This document shows, one piece after another, positions 1 to 12,185 of a DNA stretch of 64,000 bases (position 1 is its first letter; every line of letters begins with the position of its first letter). The DNA comes from Panulirus ornatus (Eukaryota; Arthropoda; Malacostraca; Decapoda; Palinuridae). The DNA is taken from NCBI RefSeq assembly GCF_036320965.1, contig NC_092287.1, positions 3,015,297 to 3,079,296 of the forward strand. The letters are read 5' to 3'. Below the pieces are notes generated by a model. That model saw only the letters and a program-made list of their open reading frames with translations, did no database searches and was not told where the DNA came from. Made by a program: the position numbers and the translations under genes.

Positions 1-1285
1 AATCACATTTTTTTTTTTTTTTCGTAAGGAACGTATTACGGGGTGAAACAGCATATTTTTTCCCTACGATAACTTTTTTCAGGACATGAAACACCTTTGA
101 ATGCGTTCGATAAAGATTTATACATACGTTACCGTAACGTTACCACGTGATTCTTTGTTATCCAGGACGAATATCAAGGTTTGTCCCTCGCCATCTTTAA
201 ACGGGTTCGGCTGAAATTATTTTAGCTGTAAGCCTTTCAGCTGCCGGGGTCTTGAAGGCCGTCAAGGTCAAGTTATAACCACCACCCGGAAAATCTTAAA
301 CATCTTCAGATGATAGATATATAAATCCGAAACCACATACATTATGTAAATGATAATTGTCCCATCTTTAGATTGATTTCATTTTTCAATAAGACGTAAA
401 GTTCACGCAAATGTGAGTAGACTTGCTGAGTGAAAATTGGCGAGGTTACCTTAAAGTGGATTGCAACAATTTCTTTCGTGGGATTCACACTTAAAGCTGC
501 ACCAGAACCATGTAGCTTCCCGCCCTGGGAGGCGTACGATACCTTCATTTACGCAACTGGCAGTAGTCGGCATCTAATGGTCAGCAACTGCACTGTCGGA
601 CGCTCGATGTAATTCTTGACGCCATGACGTTTCATTTTTAACCTTGTCGGTATCTAGGGCTTCCAAATGCAATAAGAAATGCGTACGTCTACTAAGATGT
701 CAAAATGATAGACCTGACTTGAGAGATTTCCGCAAAATATTACTGACGGTCGGACGGACTCTTTTTAAGTTGACCACTCAAACAGAGCGTCAGTAATACA
801 ACTTTCTGTCATCGGTAGGGAGGGAGAACTATGAAAAAAAGGAATGTTAAATTCCTTTGTAATGTAACTAATCTACCCAGAAATTAATCAGGCCTCTTGA
901 GATTATACGATGGAGCGTCTAGAGCGTCATATCCATGCCTGAAATGAGTAATTTTTCTGTTGGGTGTGGGTGATGTCCATGTTCATCCTGGGGAAAGTAT
1001 CAAGCGATCTCAGAGATTGATGGACAACTACATTTTCTGTATATTTTTTTGCTCAGCCATTTCTTCTATTATTCCTATTCCTAGTTACCATTAACTTACC
1101 AAACCTTACAACTAAGTTTCTAAGTAATTTCTTTATCCAGCATACGTTTCAAGTTAACACCAGATAACCATTAATTGTATTTATTTCTGCTATTGGCCAT
1201 TGTTTACACTTTTGATTACTGGCGTGATAGCGTTTCCATATCGAGTCAGCTTCAAGTTAACTGTAGTACATGGTTCATGTATGAC
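1..1285. other. Intergenic sequence, no gene seen
   Basis: AT-rich sequence with only short chance reading frames. The part at about 225-345 is a repeat shared with 15545-15665. I see nothing else. Confidence 0.6.
225..345. repeat. Interspersed repeat shared with 15545-15665
   Basis: AAGCCTTTCAGCTGCCGGGG, then TTGAAGGCCGTCAAG and a later CCACATAC, match AAGCCTATCAACTGCCAGGG, ATGAAGGCCGTTAACG and CCACATGT at 15545-15665 in the same order. This is a diverged dispersed family of unknown type. Confidence 0.6.
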
Positions 1286-1324
1286 TGAGTACGCCCGAAG
1301 AGGAAAAATCGAGCAGTGAGAGGG

Positions 1325-1485
1325 GGTGGTGTTAGATAGTGTTGCTGTTGATCAACGGCGATGCTGTTGACTAGACATTGTCCCAGAGGCCACTTTACCG
1401 CAGATTAACGGTGATGCCGTTGAGTCGCTGTTGTTCATAGGGTTAGTCACTTACTAGTGGTTAACACTGATGCCTTTGGCTAGTC
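1325..1485. repeat. Three degenerate units of about 60-70 bp
   Basis: ATCAACGGCGATGCTGTTGA, ATTAACGGTGATGCCGTTGA and GTTAACACTGATGCCTTTGG occur in order. They look like a short decayed tandem repeat. Sequence from there to 1921 holds only CCTAA-like motifs around 1625-1670. Confidence 0.45.
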
Positions 1486-1917
1486 CTAAGGAAGACGAGA
1501 GAATCCGAAATCGGGAAGAACTGTAACACGCAGGGATTCTCCCAGTATAAAGTGGGCAGGGCCTCGAAGAGAGGGAAATTGTTGGGTGAGAATAGAATAG
1601 AAAACGGAAACCAGAGACCCTGATGTAACCTAACCAAACCAAGCCATACCTAACCTTTAGGCTAACCTAATGTGAATGAGCCTAAATTAGGAATATCAAT
1701 GTATTTCCATAATATGTTAGGGATGATTTCCATAACGCACATTTCAAAACCACGCTAAACTTTAAAATGACTTTATGTATACAATGCATGATAACACAAT
1801 GCTGTATTTCTCTCTTGTTTAGTATCTACCTCAATATGCAAAAATATGTTTCACCGAGTCTAAGTGTAGATAGAATTAATTTTAATGGTTGGATAACTAT
1901 TTCCATTCACAAAGGTA

Positions 1918-1921
<4 letters not shown>

Positions 1922-1996
<75 letters not shown>
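1922..1996. repeat. (TA)n microsatellite
   Basis: Uninterrupted TA dinucleotides for about 75 bp. The poly Ile-Tyr reading frames across it are artefacts. Confidence 0.98.
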
Positions 1997-1998
<2 letters not shown>

Positions 1999-2689
1999 TC
2001 ATAGGAAAGGAAAAGCTAAGATTACTAAATATTTTTTCACCACATTGTAACAATTAGATCACAGTTGCATCAGATTAGTATGTTCTAAATTTCTTTCATA
2101 TGAAGGAAACTTCACAAGCGGCTGAAGAATTCTTGTGCATCGGACAAGATTAACTAAAAAAAATTCCTAATAACTGAAAAATAGATCTCAATGCTCATTC
2201 CGTTTTATCGGATCACATTTTGTGCACCAAAAATCTTTTAAAATCCAGGAATTTAATATATCGGCTTGATTTACTTTTTTTTTTCAGACTCCTGAGTTAT
2301 ATTTTTTTTAATGACCGTGACTATTTTTATTTTCATTCTCCGTCTTTTCTATAACCATAATCTCGTGAATAACTTGGTTTCACACACTAATTATTATTTT
2401 TTGTTTGAACTAATTTAGGAACTAGTATCATCTCTCCATGCATATTTTTATTCCAAATGATGTAACATTCTTATTAATCTTATTATTTGATGCTGCCTTA
2501 AACTTGATTTCATGGAATTCAGCAAGGCTAATGGTTGATGTCCAAATTTTAATGCCGTTAACTTAAACTTAAGACTGACTTAAGCGTTGAAGGGAGAACA
2601 CCAGACCACAATTTAAGGGCACCAGAAAATGGTTTTTGGTAAATCAAAAATACTGATTAAAAATTCTGTTAATAATTCTGTACTTACCA
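1997..2689. other. AT-rich intergenic sequence
   Basis: No reading frame of note, no recognised repeat and no RNA gene seen. Confidence 0.5.
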
Positions 2690-3400
2690 GAGGTAATTTC
2701 TAGTGATTTTGTACTTTCAATAAGTCATTCCTGATAATTGTCACTAGGAGTGGTTATCTTTTAAATCTCACACGGGGTCATTCCTGCCTGAGAAGCCTAT
2801 TCAAAGGATTATTTCTAATTAAACCTAATAAGATGCCTACCTGACAAGCCATTTAGAAAGTAATTCCTGTCCGTAGAGCTTATTTAAAGTATTATTGCTG
2901 CCACTCAAGAGTAGTGGAATATATTCTTCCTGCCTAACAATCCTCCTGTAGGATCATTTTAGACAAAAGTCTAGTTAGAGATAATTTCTGCCTAACAAGT
3001 CGTTACTGAATCATACACTTAACAGGCAAACTAAAGGATTATTCTTGCCTAGAAAGCCTAGTTGAAAGGTTTATTCCTACTTGACAATACTATTCAAGCA
3101 CTATTTTTACTAAGAATCCAGTGCAAGATTGAATGCCGCCAGAGAATACAAGTTAATGGATCATTATTGAACAAGTAGCTTGGACAATTAATCATTTTGC
3201 TTAAGATGCCTACAATAGGGTCGTTAAATTATTGTACCTAATTAGCTTAGGAGCACGAAGCGTTAATGTCCCTAAAAGGCCTAGAAAAGATCATTGCTGA
3301 TTATGGAATCTAGTTAAGGAAAGGATCATTATTGCCTACGAAACCTTGTCTTACTTATGCTGCCTAAGAAGCCCTCGGAAGGGATTATTGTTGCTTTTAA
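2690..3400. repeat. Degenerate minisatellite, unit about 33 bp, some 20 units
   Basis: A unit of roughly GGATTATTNCTGCCTAA followed by AAGCCTAGTTNAA recurs through the region (for example TTCCTGCCTGAGAAGCCTAT, TTCTTGCCTAGAAAGCCTAG, TTATTGCCTACGAAACC). Units are strongly diverged, so the array is old. No coding frame runs through it. Confidence 0.65.
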
Positions 3401-4009
3401 GATTTTTTTTTCGGGGGGGAGACCTTTTTCCGTTCCATCGTTAATACTGGACGACTTTTTAGTATATTTCAATCCTTTTTAAGCATGGTGAATAATTTGC
3501 CTTCCCTGTCTACATAAATCTTATCAACTTGTGACGCTAGAGGGTCACATGACTGACTTTCAGCAGTAATGATAAAGGCAGGATTATTTCCTCAAAAGCT
3601 GTTAAAGATTTTTTGATATAAACTCTACTATTTTGTGATGAACACAAAGAAGGGGAGTTCATTTCTTTAAGACTTTCTTATTACCAGATTTTCTCTTCAT
3701 ATTAGTTATGACTCATATGGTTTTCGAGTTATATAACACATAACAGATTTGATATTTATAGATAAGATGAAATTACAGCATATAACATAAAATCCACTGC
3801 TTAGAGTTAAAGCCAAGAGGATTTCTTAAGTGCGAGGGGCAGGGTTAAGGGTAAAAGTTACCTGATCTTTCAATGCATTTATTTATGATTTATTTAACAT
3901 TTTCACTTGTCTGTTCTGTACTCTTTTTTTTTTTTAACTGGTTAGTATTCGCATAGTTTAGTTAATTTTTTCACTATTTTGTCTACCCCAAAACCACTAA
4001 TGTACAATT
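3401..4009. other. Intergenic sequence, nothing recognised
   Basis: AT-rich with a few poly-T runs; no gene or clear repeat. Confidence 0.5.
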
Positions 4010-4215
4010 TATGAGCACAAAAGAACCTCAAGCACATTAGAAAGACAGGAGCACGACAATACGACCCTCGAGCACGACGGCGAGACCCTTTGATTAATGA
4101 TGGCCTGGCCTTTGACCTGACCCTAAGCGATCAGATTGATGATCAGGCCATCATATCCTAGGGTCGATCCTTTGTGCTCAAGGATCGTAACGTCGTGCTC
4201 AAGGTTCCTTTGTTC
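4010..4215. repeat. Palindromic fold-back repeat (GAGCACGAC family)
   Basis: Left outer arm ACAAAAGAACCTCAAGCAC pairs with right outer arm GTGCTCAAGGTTCCTTTGT. Inner copies of GAGCACGAC / GTCGTGCTC and GACCCT / AGGGTC also mirror each other around a centre near 4110. No protein is encoded. It looks like a non-autonomous fold-back or MITE-like element. Confidence 0.6.
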
Positions 4216-5325
4216 TAATAGGTTTAACAAAGACTTGAACATTGCTCAAAACTGGAACGCCTTCCGCTTGTTTACATAATAATTAGGACATACGCATTGA
4301 AGTATGTGAACATCTACGCAGTTAGATATGTGAACACTTACGAAAGGAAGAAAGGAGACGATTCGTAAATTACGTGTTACATAACCCGCTTTACGGATTA
4401 GTACGATCTTTGATTGAACCCATGAATTACGACAGTTTAAATAACGGAAAATTGTATTTCTGCGAATATATGTGAACATAGTTGGAGGAGGGAAATTCTA
4501 CTGAAAAGTATTTAGGCTCAATTTGTGTGAATCACTGTGAAGGTGCAATGGCTCCAAGGGTTACTGTGGACGAAAACGGGCCCAGGTTTTCTGAGTTTAG
4601 CAACACAGTTAATCCTGCCCTGCTCCTATTTACACATCAAACTCAGATGCCGTCCCACCCCATCGTATTGAGAAGCACCTTCCCTCACATGATATACGCA
4701 CGTTGTATAGAGTTATTAAATGAATGGCATCTACAGCAACTTTTCATACGAGTGGGCTGGCAAAGAAATAGTAATCGGCAACTATACAAACCTGGGCTAT
4801 TCGAAGGTTCAAGTTTACCTCTGGTTGTTTTTCCCTCAGGATGAACAAGAACGAACTCCCATGTGACTCGCCTGGCAAAGCTCCAAGAAATATTAAACCT
4901 ATAATCAAGCATTTGAGTGACATGGTGGCACGTGAAGTGGAGGTTAACGTAGATTGGGTTAGGGTTCCTTGGGATAGTTCAGCTGTTGATTTTAGATTGT
5001 AGGTAGAATTCTTCCATCGCCATCATGGGGTCAAAGCTTTCCATGTCTTTTTGTCATAGAAAGTATTATCATATGAAACCATAAATTCTGCATATACTTT
5101 TCTTCTTTCTTTAAAACTTCTTTCTACCAGATTGCAAACATCTGGTCTGTTTAGCCTTTACCCTACGTTAATCCACGTTGTTCTTTTCCACCAAACGTTT
5201 CGTATAATGCTTTAAGCGGAGTTCAACTTCAACCAAATACCAAACCAACTTTGCTAAGGAAATTGAACTATAGTGGAACAGTGAGAGTTGCTACTGCTGT
5301 ATGCAGATGATGCTAGTCTTTTATC
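4216..5325. other. Intergenic sequence with one unrecognised frame
   Basis: A 120-codon frame at 4482-4844 (+) resembles no family I know and has no convincing splice or start context. I treat it as chance. Nothing else is seen. Confidence 0.5.
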
Positions 5326-5470
5326 TCCTTGAGCACGACGCTCCAGCTTTTGGATAATATATGACCTCACACCTTAGTCAGGTCAAAGAACACACCACAC
5401 TCATCAAGGGTCGTACAGTTGCTTATCACGTACCTTCGCGCTCATGGTGTCATCTGTGAAGCAGAGGAAG
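5326..5470. repeat. Second, decayed copy of the GAGCACGAC repeat
   Basis: CCTTGAGCACGACG, TATGACCTCACACC, GTCAGGTCAAAG, AAGGGTCGTAC and CGCGCTCATGG repeat the elements of the 4010-4215 palindrome in order, with more divergence. Confidence 0.5.
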
Positions 5471-6000
5471 AATTTGCTGGAAAGGTAAATCACACTATGA
5501 CTGCAAGAGGAATTGATTCTATATGAGGTCAAGCATGTGGAAGTGATGATCGGCAAGGATGGTTGTAGGGAAAGATGAAGATGAGACATACAAGGGGTAA
5601 TTAGAACTGGGAATACATGTAAAGTTTAGGCCAACAGAAGAACTTAAGCGCAGGATGTGTCACATTCGTGATTGGCTGATTGCCTCAGTTGTGACATATG
5701 CGTTTGAGAAAATAAATTTCATAGGTCTGACAAGATGGATCCAAGAAATAAATAAAAGAATAGAGATGGATAATTTCTCTATACTTGAGATGCGTAGAAA
5801 AAAATAGTATGTTAAGGTGATATTTTGATAATCAGAAAACACTACAGGTCATGAATGAAAGCTTTTTAACCTGGCATGACCATATACAAGTTGTGTTAGT
5901 ATGGATTGTAAGGTGAGAGGCACATCACAGGTGCTGCTGTATGTATGGAAGTGCTTACAACTAACAGGATCTCGCATGTTGACACTGGAACGATTCTTGT
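5471..6000. other. Intergenic sequence, nothing recognised
   Basis: Only short frames without family resemblance. Confidence 0.45.
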
Positions 6001-6130
6001 TTATGTTGTGTGTTGTGTTGTGTGTGGTGGTGGTGGTGGTGCTGTATGTGGTAGTGGTATTGTTTGTGGCGGTGGTGGTGCTGTGTGTTGTAGTGGTATT
6101 GTGTATGGTGGTGGTGGTGGGGCCGTGGAT
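6001..6130. repeat. Imperfect (GTG/GTT)n simple repeat
   Basis: GGTGGTGGTGGTG runs are broken by TGTGTTGTGT. Both strands show low-complexity frames (poly-Val on +, poly-Thr on -), which I do not regard as genes. Confidence 0.85.
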
Positions 6131-6419
6131 GGTGGTTTGTTGCGTAATCACCTAACTGTCCCGTATGTTAGAGGCAATTCTGCGCTAATGTAGATCCATC
6201 TCTTGAAGTTCGCTGTCGTGCATTTTTTTCTTTTTTTAACTTTCGTGTATTGTCAGTATTCACAGTTCATTGAGTTTCATTTCTATTCACCTACAACTCT
6301 TATGCTATTATAATACTTCCTTACATATTTCCGGATAAGGTTTCTTGCTTAACTTCCAGTACTGGCTTTCGGTTGCTTTGCCTTGGCTTCTTTCGAAGCA
6401 CTTAACTGTTGACATCATC

Positions 6420-6526
6420 CGAGAATTCTGAGCGCGTTCGTCTATTACATCTAAAGAAGACTAATAAGATTATTATTTACGAGCCTTCTTAATAGACGTA
6501 ATACACGAAAACGCTCAGGATTCTCG
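6420..6526. repeat. Fold-back inverted repeat with about 41-bp arms
   Basis: The left arm 6420-6460 begins CGAGAATTCTGAGCGCGTTC. The reverse complement of the right arm 6485-6526 begins CGAGAATCCTGAGCGTTTTC, and the match continues to the spacer of about 24 bp. No protein. It is probably a small hairpin-type MITE. Confidence 0.75.
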
Positions 6527-6576
6527 TTTTAGTAGTGTTTATGCATTCACAAAGTCACGAGTTTGTTGTGATTTTA

Positions 6577-6580
<4 letters not shown>

Positions 6581-6649
<69 letters not shown>
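6581..6649. repeat. (TA)n microsatellite
   Basis: About 69 bp of pure TA, 55 bp after the 6420-6526 hairpin. Confidence 0.98.
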
Positions 6650-6652
<3 letters not shown>

Positions 6653-7937
6653 GATAAATGTCATTTTCACACAAGATGTAGCGAATACAAAGCCAGCGGA
6701 ACCCGTCGGGTGTAAATCACTTTGGCCTGTCTCTAGTGAAGCATCCTGCTCGCCAGTACCCCAGCCCGTGGGTTTCCTCCGATTATATCCGGTTGAGACT
6801 GGATCCCGACACCGAGAGACGTGGTAGCCAATAATATATGACTCAAGCCGGCTGTTACCAGGCTGCATCTCTAATGGAATAATGTAGCAGTGTGAGAGAA
6901 GTAACTAGAAATACTGATTTTGCTGAAAATAGTGCCATCAGCGATCGAAATGCTAATTCTGTATCATCATTACTAGAAGCGAGAGTCAAAGGGTAACTGA
7001 GAACAAGCACATGGCTGTGGTATTCGAAGAGATTCTTGCAATCCAAAATGTTGATGATGTTGTTTGTTATACTGATGGAAACGTCCATCAAATGAGGAGT
7101 GGAATGTTATTTGTGTCACTGGGAAATGGGTCTTGGAATAAGAAAATGTGGTAGAGTGCTTGATGGAGTTTCCACGAGTAGAATGTGCGGCGAGGCTCCA
7201 TCAAAACAGGTAGAGCTGGACGGGGTTGTTGACGAGGTGCCGAAGAACTGAAAAAAAAAAAAAATATGTACACGAATCCTGAAGACACTGTATTGATAAT
7301 CTGTGACTTTAGAATTGAAAGTGTGCTCACCATCTTATGGTGTTCAAGAAGACTGCAATGCATTATACGCAAGCTTTCACTGTCAATGTGTTTTATGGCA
7401 AGTTGTAGTTGAAGCCTATCAACAACCAGTGCCAGTAAGGACGTAGTCACCTTAAGATATAACCCTCAGGTGTTTAAGATAAAACCCAAGACCTTACACA
7501 GTCTCACGAACGCTCGTTCCTCTCCACAGCCATCCACACAACGATCATGACTTCATACGAACGTTGCGCGAGATATCGGTTTAAATATGAATTTGTCATT
7601 CTGACGTTTATCGCTATTCAATTACTGGTCAATAAGTTCTTTTTTTTTCAATTCATTACATAAAATTTGCTTTGATTATTCTCTGCCGCCAAACATCTTT
7701 GTGTCTAGGATTAATCATATTTCATCAGTTCTTGAGTGAATGCTAATGAGTAATAATTGAGCATTGTATATTCATCATCGCGAAATCAATCGCCTATCGA
7801 CGGATGACCCGGGCTGAATAACAGGATCTAATACTTTCCTACTTCCCTGATCTTTTCTTCACCACACCCCATAACAATCCTCTAATAAACCCTTGCCAAA
7901 TTCTCCAACTACCCACAACCCATCTGTCCAGTCAACA

Positions 7938-7938
<1 letters not shown>
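6650..7938. other. Intergenic sequence, nothing recognised
   Basis: Reading frames here are short and unlike known proteins. An A-run lies near 7250-7264. The 6660-6840 part is GC-richer and could be a dispersed repeat, but I see no second copy in the window. Confidence 0.45.

Positions 7939-8014
<76 letters not shown>
7939..8014. repeat. (TA)n microsatellite
   Basis: About 76 bp of pure TA. Confidence 0.98.
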
Positions 8015-8017
<3 letters not shown>

Positions 8018-8139
8018 GGCCATGCGAAAATCAACTTTTTTTTGTTGTTGCAGAAATGTATATTTAAACCTGTACGACCAGATACACCGTCGAGAGCCAT
8101 GAAACCCAAGAACACACACACACATTAACTTGTCCATAT

Positions 8140-8255
8140 CCATTATATCCTGTTAATGACCAATGGGCAATATATACCCACTATATCCTATTAATGAGCA
8201 CTGGGCAGTCTACGTCCATTATATCCTGTTAATGACCACTGGGCAGTCTTTGCTC
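8140..8255. repeat. Three tandem 38-bp units
   Basis: CATTATATCCTGTTAATGAC (8141), CACTATATCCTATTAATGAG (8179) and CATTATATCCTGTTAATGAC (8217) are spaced exactly 38 bp apart, each followed by a GGGCA block. Confidence 0.85.
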
Positions 8256-9232
8256 ACTATAACCCACACAATGCATGGGCATGTCGTGAATGGTGCTTAC
8301 ATAATCAGTTTTCTGTCGCTACAACATAAGAGGATTTAAACTGTGTATGAGAAGCACCGAAGTTTTGATAGGTTTAGGTAAACAGTAATTACAGCAGCAA
8401 GTATTACGAGTGTCTTGCTTTATGAGGTGTTGGCAAAGTGTGTGTGTGTGTGTGTAAAGATTCGCCAAGACTTAGGCTTGAATCCCACGTAAAAGACCAC
8501 TTACAACTACCACTTACAACAGCATGACGCTGTGGAAGGATAACAACAGCGCCATTACGAGCGAGTGAAGGACTTGGTGGATAGGTTTCCTGTTCAAAGA
8601 TCGTATGGCCTGGTTGGGAGTTCATGAAGCATCCCCTAAACCCACACAGTACGAATCTACACGGGCAAAGACTGGGAGATAATAACAAGACAAATGGCAG
8701 TTTAACGAGAGCAGACATTGTGCGTCAATCAATAAGAGGGAGTTGCTGTTTCCTGATTGGCTGTTGTAGCGTCTGGCGTCTGTAACTTTGATTTCCATAA
8801 TTTTATTACCAATGAGTAAAATAGAATTTTGACTTTCTTATTCAAGAAAATAAAACGTGACTTTTTTTTTCCCCCTACATGAAGTTCTAGCTACAGCTGT
8901 GGTTGCTCTGGTGACAAAATGTCAGAGCATGTTTAGAATTAAGATCTACGTATTTACTCATGTTTAATCCTAATAAAAGAGTTGTCCTCCCTATATTCTA
9001 CGTTCCCGTTTACCTGCCCTATTTTCTCTTTTATCCTGCCAGCTTTTTGGTGGTTTTGCAAGTCGTAGGGTGGTGAGTCATAGGTACTAAATGTGCTCAA
9101 TGCTGACCGTTTTCTAGTGCTGAATTTTCCTATTTCTGTCGCTTTGTTTCACAACAAAGAAGGCTTACCCGTGCCAGATTCTAGTGTTCAGATCATGTGG
9201 AATGGTTTAGTCCAACAGTAATAAGAATAAAG

Positions 9233-9235
<3 letters not shown>
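8256..9235. other. Intergenic sequence with a short (GT)n at 8441-8454
   Basis: No gene or other repeat recognised. Confidence 0.5.

Positions 9236-9305
<70 letters not shown>
9236..9305. repeat. (TA)n microsatellite
   Basis: About 70 bp of pure TA. Confidence 0.98.
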
Positions 9306-9309
<4 letters not shown>

Positions 9310-9582
9310 CATAGGATTTATGATAATAGCAAAATCACCATCACAGGCACTACAAATAACAATTACTACTTGAACATCGTCCATTGTATATTACACACAC
9401 ATATCCACCTAAGTGCATACGATCATAAAGTTACACACGGACCGCCCTGTGCCAGTACTGGCACCCTGAGCACACAAACCCGACCTGTGCCAGTAATGGC
9501 ACACCCGACCAATGTTGGTAATAGTCGAAAGTGGGCTGTCATTTACAAGAGCTCATGCCAAGCATAGTCTTTGAGAATGTTT

Positions 9583-9955
9583 ACACACACACACACACAC
9601 ACACACATACATGTAAATAATGATCATACTTATTATTCTCATTATACACACATGCAAATAATGATCACACTCATTATTCCCATTATACACGCAAATAATG
9701 ATCACACATTACTCCCATTATACACACACTCATGCAATGATCACACTCATTATTCCCATTATACACGCAAATAATGATCACACATTACTCCCATTATACA
9801 CACATGCAAATAATAATCACACTCATTATTCCCATTATACACACAAATAATGACCACTAATTATTCCCATTATACACATGCAATTAATGATCACACATTA
9901 CTCTCATTTTACACACATGCAAATAATGATCACACTCTTTATTCCCATTATAACA
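9583..9955. repeat. (CA)n followed by a minisatellite of about 33-38 bp
   Basis: After CA dinucleotides (9583-9606), units of AATAATGATCACACTCATTA plus TTCCCATTATACACACATGC repeat about ten times to 9955, with variable unit length. The regular look is a tandem array, not a CRISPR. Confidence 0.85.
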
Positions 9956-10229
9956 TTTCTCGGAATGATTATCACACACTTGTGGAGGTAGTTTTTACAG
10001 TTCCTTTCATGTGTTGGTGTGAGTTCACATATTAACTGAATAGAGAAAAGGTTAGTAGAGGGAGATTCTGCAGTAGTTGTATTAGGCAGACTTCAAAGGT
10101 CATATGAGTGAGCCCTGGTAACCTTCAGAGAAGGGCCAGGTCACAGGGCCAACATGATGGATTTCCAGTTATTCTTTTTTCGGAAAAGGATTGAGATGAC
10201 AGTTATTATCATCATTTGTTTTATAACAA
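9956..10229. other. Intergenic sequence
   Basis: No feature recognised. Confidence 0.5.
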
Positions 10230-10247
10230 ATTATTATTATTATTATA

Positions 10248-10299
<52 letters not shown>

Positions 10300-10325
10300 T
10301 ATTATTATTGTTGTTGTAGTAGTAT
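10230..10325. repeat. (TTA)n microsatellite at the 5' edge of a retroelement
   Basis: ATT/TTA trinucleotides with one interruption, ending in GTTGTTGTAGTAGTA. The RTE-like copy starts within about 20 bp of it. Confidence 0.95.
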
Positions 10326-10342
10326 TTTATGCGAAGTGAAGT

Positions 10343-11871
10343 TGCCATTGTACAAAGGCAAAGGGGATAAGAGTGAGTGCTCAAATTACAGAGGTATAAG
10401 TTTGTTGAGTATTCCTGGTAAATTATATGGGAGGGTATTGATTGAGAGGGTGAAAGCATGTACAGAGCATCAGATTGGGGAAGAGCAGTGTGGTTTCAGA
10501 AGTGGTAGAGGATGTGTGGATCAGGTGTTTGCTTTGAAGAATGTATGTGAGAAATACTTAGAAAAGCAAATGGATTTGTATGTAGCATTTATGGATCTGG
10601 AGAAGGCATATGATAGAGTTGATAGAGATGCTCTGTGGAAGGTATTAAGAATATATGGTGTGGGAGGCAAGTTGTTAGAAGCAGTGAAAAGTTTTTATCG
10701 AGGATGTAAGGCATGTGTACGTGTAGGAAGAGAGGAAAGTGATTGGTTCTCAGTGAATGTAGGTTTGCGGCAGGGGTGTGTGATGTCTCCATGGTTGTTT
10801 AATTTGTTTATGGATGGGGTTGTTAGGGAGGTGAATGCGAGTTTTGGAAAGAGGGGCAAGTATGAAGTCTGTTGGGGATGAGAGAGCTTGGGAAGTGAGT
10901 CAGTTGTTGTTCGCTGATGATACAGCGCTGGTGGCTGATTCATGTGAGAAACTGCAGAAGCTGGTGACTGAGTTTGGTAAAGTGTGTGAAAGAAGAAAGT
11001 TACGAGTAAATGTGAATAAGAGCAAGGTTATTAGGTACAGTAGGGTTGAGGGTCAAGTCAATTGGGAGGTGAGTTTGAATGGAGAAAAACTGGAGGAAGT
11101 GAAGTGTTTTAGATATCTGGGAGTGGATCTGGCAGCGGATGGAACCATGGAAACGGAAGTGGATCATAGGGTGGGGGAGGGGGCGAAAATTCTGGGAGCC
11201 TTGAAGAATGTGTGGAAGTCGAGAACATTATCTCGGAAAGCAAAAATGAGTATTTTTGAAGGAATAGTGGTTCCAACAATGTTGTATGGTTGCGAGGCGT
11301 GGGCTATGGATAGAGTTGTGCGCAGGAGGATGGATGTGCTGGAAATGAGATGTTTGAGGACAATGTGTGGTGTGAGGTGGTTTGATCGAGTAAGTAACGT
11401 AAGGGTAAGAGAAATGTGTGGAAATAAAAAGAGCGTGGTTGAGAGAGCAGAAGAGGGTGTTTTGAAATGGTTTGGGCACATGGAGAGAATGAGTGAGGAA
11501 AGATTGACCAAGAGGATATATGTGTCGGAGGTGGAGGGAACGAGGAGAAGAGGGAGACCAAATTGGAGGTGGAAAGATGGAGTGAAAAAGATTTTGTGTG
11601 ATCGGGGCCTGAACATGCAGGAGGGTGAAAGGAGGGCAAGGAATAGAGTGAATTGGAGCGATGTGGTATACCGGGGTTGACGTGCTGTCAGTGGATTGAA
11701 TCGGGGCATGTGAAGCGTCTGGGGTAAACCATGGAAAGCTGTGTAGGTATGTATATTTTGCGTGTGTGGACGTATGTATATACATGTGTATGGGGGTGGG
11801 TTGGGCCATTTCTTTCGTCTGTTTCCTTGCGCTACCTCGCAAACGCGGGAGACAGCGACAAACAAAAAAAA
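10343..11871 (+). mobile_element. RTE-like LINE, 5'-truncated young copy (short-3'UTR subfamily)
   Basis: A reverse transcriptase fragment with [37 protein letters not shown] (motif A), [30 protein letters not shown] (catalytic motif C) and the C-terminal [16 protein letters not shown] typical of RTE-type LINEs. The endonuclease is missing. A deletion of about 2 nt near 10840 splits the frame into 10336-10881 and 10835-11680. The 3' UTR ends in CGCTACCTCGCAAACGCGGG, then poly-A with TAA repeats. It is nearly identical to the copy at 59604-61096, so insertion was recent. Confidence 0.9.
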
Positions 11872-11879
11872 AAAAAAAT

Positions 11880-12057
11880 AATAATAATTCATTTGAGATT
11901 TAATGAACGAGAAGAAAGGAATTACTTCTAACAGCATATTAAAGAACACTGAAAAGGGTGGTCTTATTCCATCAATGGTATTGCAATCAAAACTTCATAT
12001 TTTCCTTAAAATCGTTATTCAATTTTAAGCTCCTTACATATGTACCGTTCTAATTTC
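11880..12057. other. Short unique stretch
   Basis: Nothing recognised. Confidence 0.5.
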
Positions 12058-12086
12058 ACACACGCACACACACACATATCTATCTG

Positions 12087-12184
<98 letters not shown>
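12058..12184. repeat. Compound (CA)n-(TCTA)n-(TA)n microsatellite
   Basis: CA repeats, then about twelve TCTA units (12078-12125), then about 60 bp of TA. Confidence 0.97.

Positions 12185-12185
<1 letters not shown>

Noticed and set aside
1767..2057. Poly Ile-Tyr reading frames over TA arrays, here and at 6.6, 7.9, 9.2 and 14.6-15.0 kb
   Set aside because: They are products of (TA)n microsatellites, present on both strands.
4482..4844. 120-codon frame
   Set aside because: No recognisable motif, no splice structure and no supporting context.
5849..6193. Val-rich and Thr-rich frames
   Set aside because: Encoded by an imperfect GTG repeat with no other support.
9583..9955. Regularly spaced repeats resembling a CRISPR array
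   Set aside because: Units are contiguous with no unique spacers, and the genome is eukaryotic. It is a minisatellite.
11164..11949. Long minus-strand frames (261 and 204 codons), and similar ones antisense to other RTE copies
   Set aside because: Shadows of the reverse transcriptase gene; their composition mirrors the sense codons.
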